Assembly: GCF_026914265.1 (NCBI RefSeq)
Contig: NC_069134.1
Coordinates: 8,983,758-9,047,757, forward strand
Length of the DNA stretch: 64,000 nucleotides
Direction of reading: 5' to 3'
Origin: Mya arenaria
Taxonomy: Eukaryota > Mollusca > Bivalvia > Myida > Myidae
Shown here: positions 25,501-37,303 of the stretch, piece by piece
How the letters are laid out: the number at the start of each line of letters is the position of its first letter
How positions within the stretch are numbered: the first letter of the stretch is position 1
The notes under the pieces: generated by a model
The model's database searches: none
Told to the model about the DNA's origin: nothing
What the model saw: the letters and a program-made list of their open reading frames with translations, nothing else
Program-made: the position numbers and the translations under genes

Positions 25501-28500
25501 CAATACCATTTATTCAATTGACTTAATACTTCACACAGTTGTTCAGAGTCATTACATAATGAGGTTAGGTAACACCATATTATCTTTTTACAAATTATGG
25601 CCCCTGATTAACTATGGAACTTAGGTTAAAGTTTTAGGGCAGGTTGGGATATTTATTAATAACTTCTATACCCTTCGTTCAATTGACTTAATACTTCACA
25701 CATTTGTTCAGGACCATCACCCAATGAGGTTACATAACTCCATATCCTTAATACAAGTTATGGCCCCTGATTTACTAAGGTTAAAGTTTTAGGCAAGTAC
25801 AAGTTAAGGGCAAGTTGGGATTTTAATAAAAAAAACTTCTATACCGTTCATTCAATGCACTTAATAAAATTCAAAATTATTATTTACGACCATCTTACAA
25901 CAAGAAACATAACTTCTTTTTAATCCTAAATACAAATTATGGCCCTTGAATTTTTTTTACTTATTTATTTATTTTTAATTTCTTTTGAAAGACATATTTG
26001 TATATTCTTAACCACATTTTCATAATGGGAAATCAAGTTATTTGAATGACTTGCGTCATTGTTCGGGTGGGCTGGTAGGAGGGCAGCATCAAAGTCACCT
26101 TATGTATCGAATAATTTTAGTTAGGTTTGACATAAAGAAACCAAACTTGGTAATATTAAATCGCTATTGTATTCACTTCTAAGTCAAAGCGGCGTAGTCG
26201 AGTGCGCTGTCTTACGACGGCTCTTGTTTAATGTTGTCATGTGTGACGTCATATTTAGTATACAAAAATCCGATATGGTCTTAATTCTAAACACGGATCT
26301 AAGGCAATTTCAGTGATATCATCATAAATTTTTCAGTAATGATTCATAATATATAATCAACTTAAACACCAAACTAAAGAATAAAAGCAAATGTATGTCC
26401 AAAAGCTCAAAATCGTGTGATGCGGCACCGCTTATCTATAAAAATAGGCCAATTTGATTTTTTTGATTTGTTTACTCCTAACACAATTCCCACCACCTTG
26501 TTGTTTGACTATTTCAGGTACTCGCAGTTCCAGGACTATTACACACTGGAGCAGATCCTGGCCGCACCCAAAATACACGACCCTCTCACCAAACTACAGT
26601 GCTGGTACGTGTTGACAGCAGCAACAAAGAATCAGTTGCCTTTATGTGGTCATTTGGAATTGTTTATTTTGCAATTATATCATAAAAAGAAAAATGATCT
26701 CTAGGGTTAATTCAACCATGTAGGTATTTAAGATTAGATTTGGTTACATGTAGTTTGTGCATCGTTATAGTTTCGTAGCATACTAAACGATGCAGCTTTT
26801 AGCAAGATGATATTTGAAATAGACACTTTTCTTTGCTGCTTGCTTTAAAACATTAAAGGACAATTTATAACCATTAAATTTGCTCAGAATTGCACTACTT
26901 TCTCTTTGTAGAAATGTATACTTATAAAAGATAATGTTCCCTCCTATTTCTTTCTAGCCCTACCTCGGATGGTTCTGCAGCAGCCATTGTGTGTAGCGAG
27001 GACTTTGTAAAGAAGCACAACCTGGAGGGCCAGGCGGTGGAGATTCTAGCGATGCAGATGGCCACCGACATGCCTTCTGCCTTTGCTGACAAAAGCTGCA
27101 TTAAAATGGTTGGGTATGACATGTCCAAGAAGGCTGCCGATGAGGTCTATAAACAATCTGGTAGGTGTCTTGTGGCTGGGTAATAGTGCATATAATGTAT
27201 TGATTGTGTGTATTTAAAATGTTTTTGATACAAAATCAAGGAATTCAAGTTGTAAAGCCAGTGAGTATTAATGTATTACCATTTAACTACTTGTATTATA
27301 TAATTTAAAAAATAATCCAGTATAAACCAACCAAGCAAGACTGATTCAAACAAAGGACAAAAGGTGAGTAGCTCTTTTGATATCAGTGGGATTACAAGTA
27401 TTGAGTGAACATGTATATTATTTCTTTCACTAGGCATGCGGCCAGATGATGTACAGGTTGTAGAGCTCCATGACTGCTTCTCCGCTAACGAGCTCATCAC
27501 ATACGAGGCACTCGGACTCTGTCCGCAAGGTTAGTCATGTTGAGGCTGTTAAGACAAGATGTGTTTTAAATATTGACTATACATAATGTTATTTAAGGGT
27601 TTCATGTGTAGGTTATGGTATGTTAGGGTTCCATCTGTACATAATGGTATGTTAGGGTTTCATCTGTACATTATGGTATGTTAGGGTTTCATCTGTACAT
27701 AATGGTATGTTAGGGTTCCATCTGTACATTATGGTATGTTAGGGTTCCATCTGTACATAATGGTATGTTAGGGTTTCATCTGTACATTATGGTATGTTAG
27801 GGTTTCATCTGTACATAATGGTATGTTAGGGTTTCATCTGTACATTATGGTATGTTAGGGTTCCATCTGTACATTATGGTATGTTAGGGTTCCATCTGTA
27901 CATTATGGTATGTTAGGGTTCCATCTGTAAATTATGGTATGTTAGGGTTCCATCTGTACATTATGGTATGTTAGGGTGTATCTGTACATTATGGTATGTT
28001 AGGGTTCCATCTGTACATAATGGTATGTTAGGGTTCCATCTGTACATAATGGTATGTTAGGGTTTCATCTGTACATAATGGTATGTTAGGGTTTCATCTG
28101 TACATTATGGTATGTTAGGGTTCCATCTGTACATTATGGTATGTTAGGGTGTATCTGTACATTATGGTATGTTAGGGTTCCATCTGTACATAATGGTATG
28201 TTAGGGTTCCATCTGTACATTATGGTATGTTAGGGTTTCATCTGTACATAATGGTATGTTAGGGTTCCATCTGTACATAATGGTATGTTAGGGTTCCATC
28301 TGTACATAATGGTATGTTTGGTTTCCATCTGTACATTATGGTATGTTTGGGTTCCATCTGTACATTATGGTATGTTTGGGTTCCATCTATACATTATGGT
28401 ATGTTAGGGTTCCATCTGTACATAATGGTATGTTTGGGTTCCATCTATACATAATGGTATGTTAGGGTTCCATCTGTACATTATGGTATGTTAGGGTTCC

Positions 28501-31500
28501 ATCTATACATAATGGTATGTTAGGGTTCCATCTGTACATTATGGTATGTTTGGGTTCCATCTATACATTATGGTATGTTTGGGTTCCATCTTTAAATTAT
28601 GGTATGTTAGGGTTCCATCTGTACATTATGGTATGTTTGGGTTCCATCTGTACATTATGGTATGTTTGGGTTCCATCTGTACATTATGGTATGTTTGGGA
28701 TCCATCTATACATAATGGTATGTTAGGGTTCCATCTATACATAATGGTGTGTTTGGGTTCCATCTGTACATAATGGTATGTTTGGTTTCCATCTGTACAT
28801 TATGGTATGTTTGGGTTCCATCTGTACATTATGGTATGTTTGGTTTCCATCTGTACATTATGGTATGTTTGGGTTCCATCTGTACATTATGGTATGTTTG
28901 GTTTCCATCTATACATTATGGTATGTTAGGGTTCCATCTGTACATAATGGTATGTTTGGGTTCCATCTATACATAATGGTATGTTAGGGTTCCATCTGTA
29001 CATTATGGTATGTTAGGGTTCCATCTATACATAATGGTATGTTAGGGTTCCATCTGTACATTATGGTATGTTTGGGTTCCATCTGTACATTATGGTATGT
29101 TTGGGTTCCATCTTTAAATTATGGTATGTTAGGGTTCCATCTGTACATTATGGTATGTTTGGGTTCCATCTGTACATTATGGTATGTTTGGGTTCCATCT
29201 GTACATTATGGTATGTTTGGGATCCATCTATACATAATGGTATGTTAGGGTTCCATCTATACATAATGGTGTGTTTGGGTTCCATCTGTACATAATGGTA
29301 TGTTTGGGTTCCATCTATACATAATGGTATGTTAGGGTTCCATCTGTACATTATGGTATGTTTGGGTTCCATCTATACATAATGGTATGTTAGGATTCCA
29401 TCTATACATAATGGTATGTTAGGGTTCCATCTGTACATTATGGTTTGTTAGGGTTTTGTATTTCCAAAGTTCCAAACAATATGGGTTTTTTTTACTCAGA
29501 ATGTAATAGTAACTTATATGTACCGGTATGTGTTGCCCTTTAAATTCTATTTACCATGTGCTGTAGCATATGCAATGTTTACATTATATCTAAAGGCATT
29601 AAAACGTCTAGAATTAAGATGCCCTAAATATATATTTATTTTCATATAAGTGATTAAAGCTTTTCATGCAACCACCTATCATGCCCCATGTTGTATATTT
29701 CCCTGTACTGTCCAGGCAAGGGAGGGGATATGGTTGATCGCGGAGACAACACGTATGGCGGGAAATATGTGGTCAACCCAAGTGGCGGACTCATCTCTAA
29801 AGGTCACCCGCTTGGTGCTACAGGTAAGCATGTGATATTTTATGTTTGTTACAATCTTGAACTACCTCAGCGTTTCTCTCCATGTAGTGTAAGAAAGAGA
29901 AAAGGCATAGTCAGTTGAGAATTTAGAAGAATGTATGGATTATATACATTGTAAATTGATTTTCCATGTGAATGTTTTTGGAATGTTAATCTACTTGTTT
30001 ATTTCAAAATTTATCTTTTAACACTGGGTGTAAGGTAATGGTAAGGACACATGTAGTTTTATATATACATGTTAACACCAAAAACCAAAATGGCAACGTA
30101 CAAATACTTTTCAATGTTCATTTCAAGGCCTTGCCCAGTGTGCTGAGCTGTGTTGGCAGCTTCGAGGGATGGCCGGTAAAAGACAGGTGTCCGGGGCAAA
30201 GGTAGCCCTCCAGCACAACATTGGGCTTGGTGGGGCTGCAGTGGTAGGCATGTACAGGCTGGGGTTTCCACAGAAGGCTGCGTAAGTACATAAAAAATAA
30301 GAAGAATTTTCGGAATTTTCAATTTGAAAACTTAGCTTAATTGTGGAAATTTTATGTGATTCCTATAACGTTTAACACAACATCATTAATGAAATTTGGA
30401 ATGTCAAGTCCATCAAAAAAGTTTTGGTATTTGTATTCATGGCGACACATTACAGACAAAGACTTCAGGCAGTACCAGCCAGCATGGTGGCTCCTGAGAG
30501 CTTCAAGTGTAACGACATCTTCAATGGTATTCGCCAGATACTTGAAAAGGTAAATTTAGATCATTCTGGATGGCTTCAATTCATAACTGTGTTCACAATT
30601 TATTTAAGAAATGTTAAATGATAGTCTTATACATATGCGTTTGTCTGTTTTGCTAGAAATAATTTATACAGGTGTTTTTTATGCCCCAATATTAAAATAG
30701 CTCTGTTTGTCCGGTTTTATCACTCAGGGCTGTAACTTTATCATGCACAGAAATTACTTGGCACATGTGTTCAGTACATAAAGACAGCATATTGCATGCC
30801 AGACCCATGACCTTACCTCAAAGTTTTAGGTCACACTTGGAGATTAACAATGATACCCCCGACAATTGAAATTTGAAGGGGGTGTATTGGAGTCAACTCT
30901 GTTACATTTAATTACAGTGTGATTGCCCTTTTGTTACTTTTTCTTGTCTGGACCATAAATTCAAAACTAAAGGATGGAATTCAATAAAACTTCATACAAC
31001 CATATTAAACTCTATTTCAGCTAACAACTCACCCTTTGTTGCCTTTTCTTGTCAGAAGTGTTACTTGATTTTATTAAACAGCACCCTGGTTAAGCATGAT
31101 AAGAGGAATTGCAGATTTCACTAACCTCAGAGTTATTGCCTCTTTTCAAAGAAATAGTTTGCCATTCCTATGTCCAGACGGTATTCAGGGAGGTCACTCC
31201 TGGCCATTGGCCATAATTGTGGGCTTGACTTTTAAGGTAGGGACTTGGGTCTTGCACGTGGCATCTTGTCTTTATTGACTTAATACCTTTGCCAAGTAAT
31301 TTCACACAGTTAAGGAATGCTGCATATATGCAGATAGATAATAGTTGTTTGTGTCCAAGCTGTATTTTTGTCATGCAGAGATGGATTTTAAAATAACTCC
31401 GCACATGTTTGTGAATAAAGGCAAATAGTGGCTTGCACGACCCATGTCAGTACTTGTCTGAGCTGCAATGCAGGAAAGGATTTTAAGCTAACTTGGCATA

Positions 31501-34500
31501 TCAGTTCAGTACATAAACCATTGAATTGTATGGCACTTACTGTGACAGCTCTTGTTTGCCATGAGATTGCTTTCATTAATCCATTAATTAAATTGGTTAC
31601 ATTCTGTTATAGAGTCTTCTTTAAATTACCATTATTGATGATGTTATGATCCTTACAGATGAATTGAATAGCTGATATAACAATCTAGGAGATAAAAAGG
31701 TGTTGATCTTGTTTTAAACTAACAGAACACAAATGTCTACTTACATACATCATTTCCAGGATGGTGCTAGCATGGTGAAGAAGATGAATGGTGTATTCTG
31801 TTTCCAAGTGAAGGGTGAGGCTGGGGAGGGTGTCTGGATTGTGGACTGTAAGAATGGGACCGGGTCTGTCAAGTTTGGAGGCCCTGCCAAGGGGGATGTC
31901 ACCATCATGATGACTGATCAGCACTTGGTGGACCTCCTCACGGGCAAGCTGAACCCACAGACAGTGAGTTTAGCTTTCAATCAGTAGTGTGGTGTCTGGC
32001 GTATAAAGAAATATTGTATATAGGCAGTGATTTATTTTCAAATCTCTTTGAATTTTTCTTTCATAATTGTCAGGATAGTTAGTCATTCTGGATTTTTAGC
32101 AAAACAAGTTATATATGTACACATTACTTAAAGAATATACATCCTGCTGATGCACATATTTTAAAATAATGGCTCCTTTGGTAAAAACAATTTCTGTAGA
32201 ACTCCAGATTTATAGCTAAATGTTTTATCTAGGGAAGCAGAAAAACTGCAGCTATCAAATTTCTAATTGTTAAAAGTTTACTATTTTCAAATTATACTCA
32301 TTTTAAAAAAATGTATTTAATATTGCCATAGGCCTCTTTTGCTGACCACAAGTCACATATGTTACATTTTGCAGGCTTTCTTCAATGGCAAGTTGAAGAT
32401 CAAGGGCAACACAGCTTTGGCCATGAAGTTGAAGGATCTCAAGATGCCTGAGGGGGGAGTGGGGACATCTGCTGCCCCATCAAACACTGGAGCCGGGACT
32501 GGCCCCAAACCAGGGTCAGAATTCAAGGTTGCTCCTGTGTTTGACCAAATCAAGGCAGAAGTGGACAGGGTAAGCTTCTATTATAATTAAGTTGCCATAG
32601 AAATCAGCTTTAAAGCTGCACTCTCACAGATGTACCGTTTTTACAACTTTTTTATTGTTTGTCTTGGAATGAGCAAATTTTTTGCGTAAATATCTGCAAA
32701 CCAAAGATAAATGATTGCTGACAAAAGATCAGATCGCAGATTTTCATATTTCCGTTCGAAAATTAATGTTTTATTGGTTAAACCATTACTAAAGGTTTAA
32801 GAAAAATGCATAAAACATCAATTTTTTAACTTAAATACGAAAATCTGCAATCTAATTTTTGTCAGCAGTCTTATATAACTGGTTTCCATGCATTTTCGCA
32901 AAATTTGGCTGGTTCTAAGACAAAAAATAAAAAAGTTGTCAAAACTTTCAATCTGTGAGAGTGCAGCTTTAAAGGGACTATACCCTATTTTAAAACTTAC
33001 CGGGATTTATGGGTAGGCAACCACAGTAAATTTTAAATTCAAAAAATGCGCTAAAACTGCGAAAGATGCATGTGTTCTTAGCAATATGATACATCAGTAG
33101 GTAAGAATTAATGCCTTGTACACATCGATGTCAATTTTATGAGTTTTTGACAATTTTCTTTTCTTCTTGCAATTGTATCATCGGGTGACTAGTCCCTTTA
33201 ATACATGTAAGCTTGTAAAGTAGTGTGATATCTTCTGGCATTAACCTTGCAGTATGTCCTGTAACTGTTGAAATGTACCAAGAATATATCTGAATTTCTG
33301 TTTATTCACTTATTGACTATACATGATTCATGTAACATTAACAGATTCATGTAACATTAACATTCTTGGCGTAGCTGTAAAGAATCACAGGTACTACATG
33401 GTTATAAAAGAGGTAATTCCTCGAACTACAGAGAAAAAATGGCTAATAAATACACATGTATTCACAGGATGGAGCCAACATAGTGAAGAAGATGAAGGGT
33501 GTGTTTTGTTTCCGTGTGAAGGGGGACAATGGGAAGGAGGGGATCTGGATTGTAGATGCCAAGAATGGCACTGGCTCTGTGTCATTTGGCGGACCAGGTA
33601 ACTTAGGAAGTTTTTCTGTGTCTAAAATCTCCAAAATGTATCCTCCATGAGTTGATTCTCCAAATGAATTCAAGTTTATCTAGTATTAGAATTCTGGATG
33701 AACAAGCTGAACTCTTGCGATATAAAATCCAATATTTCAGCAGGCTTGGAAAGCATTTTACCAGTGCAAGGCTTGCAGGCTTGTGCTAATTTTGAGCACT
33801 GAAGTAGGTTGTTATACACTGTAACACATTTGTTGTCTTCTTACAGCCAAGGGAGATGTGACTATCATTATGTCAGATAATGATATGCTAAACCTCATGT
33901 CAGGAAAGCTCAACCCGCAAAATGTGAGTATGCATTTCCTCTCTTCAAAACCCGGTATTAAAACATGGCACACTGATAAACTGTTGAACATAACAGTACG
34001 GTATATATTTGTATAAGGTGTTGCCTTGAGATGTATAAGCTTGTCTTTTCCCCCACCCCGAGGAGGTCCCCACACCCCCATTGAGATATTCAATTGTCAT
34101 GGCCTTGTATTGGTGTCATCAGCAGATCAGTATTGCTGATATGCTTGAATTTTGTACAGTGTCCAAATACTGTTATTATACTGTTAAAAATATTGTAATG
34201 AAACTGTGCATTAGACCAGTTACAAAATTTGTATGTGTAGCAGAACCGCATATCTCTTGCTTTAATAATTGTCATGTTCTGCCCCTTGATTGATTAGGAA
34301 AGGCATTCACCTGTACTACACTTGTTAGCCACACAGATTTCTGGTACAAAACAAAACAAAACAAGTGGCCTTGGTAACCATTTGCATATTGCTGTCTTGG
34401 TTACTAATCAGATTACCTTCATAACAATTTCCTTTGTTAATTCCATCATAAATGATCCTCAAAATAAATTTCAGGCTTTCTTCCAAGGGAAGTTGAAGAT

Positions 34501-34567
34501 ACAAGGGAATATGGGCCTGGCCATGAAACTGAAGGAGATTCAACCAAAGGGACAATCAAAATTATAA
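16500..34567 (+). CDS. SCP2: Peroxisomal sterol carrier protein X (SCPx: 3-ketoacyl-CoA thiolase with two C-terminal SCP2 domains)
   Basis: Peroxisomal thiolase that cleaves branched-chain and bile-acid-type 3-oxoacyl-CoAs, fused to sterol/lipid carrier domains. Exons: 16500-16568 (or 18905-18946), 19824-19881, 20129-20200, 21529-21593, 21937-22000, 23018-23082, 23434-23560 or 23618-23744, 24502-24565, 26518-26604, 26958-27160, 27434-27529, 29716-29823, 30128-30281, 30456-30549, 31760-31963, 32375-32569, 33468-33597, 33847-33923, 34475-34567. Phases join to 674 aa. Visible motifs: nucleophile Cys93 in [14 protein letters not shown] at 304-307, [14 protein letters not shown] around 347-360. 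SCP2 domain 1 spans about 425-540 and domain 2 about 555-674; the protein ends in -QSKL, a PTS1 peroxisomal signal. Vertebrate SCPx (547 aa) has one SCP2 domain, so this protein is longer by one domain. An AATAAA lies at 35385. An internal SCP2-only promoter, known in vertebrates, was not identified. Confidence 0.96.
17841..17940 (+). repeat. Dispersed repeat, copy 1 (second copy 33700-33803)
   Basis: Shares 'attttaccagt.cagggcttgc.ggcttgtg.taattt.gagcactg' and its upstream 60 bases with 33700-33803. Both are in SCPx introns in the same direction. No coding content; the family is not recognised. Confidence 0.5.
18905..18946 (+). other. SCPx alternative first coding exon 1b (duplicate of 1a)
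   Basis: ATG AGT CGA then an exon end coding for [11 protein letters not shown], identical in protein to the end of exon 1a but different at many third bases, closing at AAG|GTATAA in the same phase 0. It can splice to the exon at 19824 exactly as 1a does, giving a product nine residues shorter. No acceptor is seen directly upstream, so it reads as a true alternative start, probably with its own promoter in the 2.3 kb between the two. Confidence 0.75.
20892..21351. mobile_element. Short TIR element (MITE), 460 bp, in SCPx intron
   Basis: Inverted ends CAGGCTGTCAA/TTGACAGCCTG, flanked by direct repeats TCATAG at 20886-20891 and 21352-21357. The interior holds two pyrimidine-rich stretches rich in CTTATT/CTACTTTT. 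No transposase. Superfamily uncertain; CAGG ends fit hAT-type but the visible duplication is 6 bases. Confidence 0.6.
23434..23560 (+). other. SCPx exon 7a of a mutually exclusive pair
   Basis: 127 nt, entered in phase 0 and left in phase 1, flanked by TTTTCAG and GTAATT. Codes for residues 132-173 starting [14 protein letters not shown] and ending [17 protein letters not shown] (the last Gly is completed by the next exon). The corresponding human SCPx segment starts FSDRTIPTDKH, so 7a is the closer copy at its start. Confidence 0.85.
23618..23744 (+). other. SCPx exon 7b of a mutually exclusive pair
   Basis: Also 127 nt, same phases, TTTTCAG acceptor and GTAACA donor, 57 bases after 7a. Codes for [20 protein letters not shown] and on, ending with the same 17 residues [17 protein letters not shown]. 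By eye 27 of 43 residues agree with 7a, all differences being in the first 26. Both copies have open frames and good splice sites. Confidence 0.85.
25060..26230 (+). repeat. Long interspersed repeat with internal tandem units of about 165-176 bp
   Basis: Begins near 'gcttgactattcgaaaaata' and 'ccccggcgtcggcgtccggt', and ends near 'gcgctgtcttacgacggctc'. Inside, the phrase AGTTGTTCAG (or a close form) recurs at 25195, 25361, 25537 and 25702, giving units of 165-176 bases with 'ttaaagttttagggca' and 'caattatggcccctgatt'. Lies in the SCPx intron before the exon at 26518. Coding content none. Confidence 0.6.
27590..29458 (+). repeat. 29-bp minisatellite, about 64 copies, in SCPx intron
   Basis: Unit reads ATGGTATGTTAGGGTTCCAT then CTGTACATT, with variants TTAGGG/TTTGGG, TTCC/TTTC and GTACATT/ATACATA. 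As 29 is not a multiple of three, long spurious ORFs run through it in several frames. The left half carries mainly GTTAGGGT and the right half GTTTGGGT. Lies between SCPx exons 27434-27529 and 29716-29823. Confidence 0.95.
32614..32968. mobile_element. TTAA-flanked MITE (piggyBac-like), 355 bp
   Basis: Perfect inverted ends AGCTGCACTCTCACAGAT / ATCTGTGAGAGTGCAGCT, flanked by TTAA at 32610-32613 and 32969-32972. Further internal symmetry ('gttttattggttaaaccatt', and matching 'aaaatctgcaatct' arms) makes most of it fold back. No ORF. A lone end resembling this TIR (TTAAAGCTGCTCTCTCAC) occurs at about 39005. Confidence 0.72.
32969..33201. mobile_element. Second MITE abutting the first, TTAAAGGGACTA ends
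   Basis: Starts TTAAAGGGACTATACCC and ends GGGTGACTAGTCCCTTTAA; about 12 bases of inverted ends. It shares the TTAA at its left edge with the preceding MITE. About 233 bp, no coding content. Superfamily uncertain (TTAA or TA target). Confidence 0.6.
33700..33803 (+). repeat. Dispersed repeat, copy 2 (first copy 17841-17940)
   Basis: Second copy, between the two exons 33468-33597 and 33847-33923 of the second SCP2 domain. Ends only about 40 bases before the next acceptor. Confidence 0.5.
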
Positions 34568-37303
34568 AGGGACTTTACGCTCAAATATAGACATTACATA
34601 CACTTTTTTAGCGGCACAAAGAGAGCTACTATCGTGTCAGCTTGTTGTGGGTAAAAACGTTTGATTGGTAAAAAGTCAATTACTTATTGATTGATTGATT
34701 GATGTTCGCATGATTTGATAAAAACAAATAGCTATAAATATATCTTTTAAATTATGACCATGTCATGAACTAAATTAATTGAATACATGCCGGAATATGT
34801 TCTTGTTTCACCTCCTGTACTCTAGGATCTGTTATCATGGCCGAAGCATATCTTAGCTTGGAAGTGCTGTTAAATTATTGTAAAATGTTTATCGCATTTC
34901 TGATCTTGATTAGTATGAAAGCAATCTGTGATAAAACCATGTGTTTCCAGGTTTTAAATGTTTTTCATCTTGGCATTCATGTGGTTAAAAATGTCACAAA
35001 ATTCCTTTTCAGCTGCAAGCTTTTGATAACCAAAATTGCTTTGGCTGAAACTTAATGTATGTATAAATGAGAAGCTATACTGGCATTCAAGAATTTAATA
35101 CAATCTGTAATAATTCAACCAATTATGTGTTCTGCTACATGTAGTACTGATGTACATAATTTTGGTACTGATGGTTTGAATTGTTTTTTCATTGTTGATT
35201 ATTTCATTTTTTTTTTTGTCAAAACAGCATATTGAAGTTCAATCCTCAACTTGTCTCCAAATCCTGAGACACCATCTTGTTGTTTTGATTAGTCAATCAT
35301 TTACCTTTTATTTACATTATTTATGAAATAATTCTTTAAAATATGCATGTATTATATGTGTATGATTGCAATATGATATTCATGAATAAAAATTACCAAA
35401 TAGTTGTGTGTCTTTATCCTAGTAGAAAAATAGAAGATGCTGCATTTTAGTTGACAAGATAGATAATTAAAATACATCAGAGACAATATTGATACTTCCA
35501 TTGATATAAGGAATTGAAAGAATATTTGACATCAACCACTATATTATGTCAGCACACACAGAGCAAGAACAACATGTCTCATTACATTAGCATAATACAG
35601 CTTCACTAGCAAGGAGATGTGAATATTGTCAATCTTTACTTTTCACAATTTATGTTACTTTATATATTTATATATACATGTTTATATTTACACGTTTATA
35701 TTATATTTACATGTTTATATTATATTTATTAAGTATACCTATTATAGCAACACTTTTGTTCCCAGCAACCTCAAGCTTTAACACAACAAACATTTATGGG
35801 AAGTTTTAATAGCAAGAGATGGGCATTAATGTCATGTTCCAGTGGAATTAGTTCACTCAGTCCTTGGATTTTTGTAAATATTGTATGTTTCAACAGTTCA
35901 ATACTATTTATAAACCAATGGTCAAAAAATCATTATAGTACATGAGGCTGTTTTTATCCCTTGTAGGGTTTGAAAGAAGTAACCATTGAATGTATTGTGA
36001 ATGTATGGTTTACCAGTATGAAAGATGTACTGCAGTTTTACATATACAGTGTTTATATTGACTTGCAAAACCCATCTGAGATAACCCCACTACAGCACCG
36101 AAACAGATGGTTTAACATAATATAAAATTGGCTGTTTAAACTGTGGCGGTGGCCATGACATCTCATGTTATACCAAAATATTAATGCATTGCAAAGTTAA
36201 GATATCCATTCCACTAAAAGATCGCAACAGGAATTTTAATATTGTGGAACATTTTAACAGTGTGGCATCGTCCTTCAATGGCCTTGTTTGGCATTTGAAA
36301 GTTAACTAGAACTTGAATATTGTCATAGTGAACTCATTTCAGGTTTTAGCATTTATTAAAATTCAAATAGATGAAAAAATAAAATTGTTCATAGTATCAA
36401 AAATACAAAACAAAAACATTCTCAATTACATGTATACATCAATTATCACATTTCAAGTATTGATATGCATTAGGAATATACAAAAATACACAACCTCAAA
36501 GAAATACACAATACATAAAATATTTTGATCCAAAACCGATATGTAATCAATAATTCCATTATAATCCTTATGTGAAATTGGTGCTCTGGTGACTCTGCAT
36601 GGAAATCAGTGATGAAACGTTTGTGTGACATTTGAAACGTTCATTTTGAAAACGCAATTGATTTTTCGATTTTGGTCCACGCTAAAGACCAAAATTTCAA
36701 TTAAGACAAGTGTTACTTACACTTCGAGCCTATAAATATATTGTAAAAGAACTTGATTGAAACATACAAACACTAGATACTTTCAAAAATTAAAATGATC
36801 AGATTCTCGAGTACTAATTTAAAAAAAAACCCTGAGTATGACTAAATAAACATTTTTTTTATTATAATTTTCTTTAACTGTATTAAAACAACCACACTCT
36901 CTCAAGCAAGAATCATGCATCACTGTAAATAATGTATTTTAAGAAATATGGCAGAGTGACTTGAGGTTGATGATTTTTTATTTCAATGATAAATGATAAA
37001 CTAGAATTGAGTATCATACAGACATGTGCAAAAAAACACACTATTTTAATGTCATGTAATGGAATAAAATTGATTAAACTATTTTCTTAAAATACAGCAA
37101 CTCAAAAGATCTGTTTTTCTCAAATTCATAAAGTGATAAACTGGTTTCAGCATAAGAAAATAGTAATTTTAGAATCCTTGGCCAAACTGTTAGCCACATG
37201 ATGTAAGTTCATACCATGCCAATCAACATTCAAACGGAAAAAAATCCTTATACCAGTAATTTTTATGCAGACACATCAAATTTATACTAAGAAAACTAGA
37301 AAC
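34568..37303. other. Intergenic region between convergent SCPx and FAM151 genes
   Basis: Holds the SCPx 3'-UTR, with a polyadenylation signal AATAAA at 35385-35390, and a short (GATT)n run near 34687. The FAM151 3'-UTR enters from the right; a minus-strand AATAAA reads at about 36977-36982. No other gene or RNA is seen. Confidence 0.5.

Noticed and set aside
27590-29458. Telomeric or coding repeat (TTAGGG once per unit; ORFs of 69-75 aa)
   Set aside because: The hexamer is not tandem and the unit is 29 bases, inside an intron; the ORFs are frame-shifted readings of one unit.
31733-31759. Internal start for an SCP2-only protein (ATG at 31733 in frame with the exon)
   Set aside because: The 27 bases contain the polypyrimidine tract and acceptor of the exon; the frame agreement is probably chance, though an internal promoter as in vertebrates cannot be ruled out.
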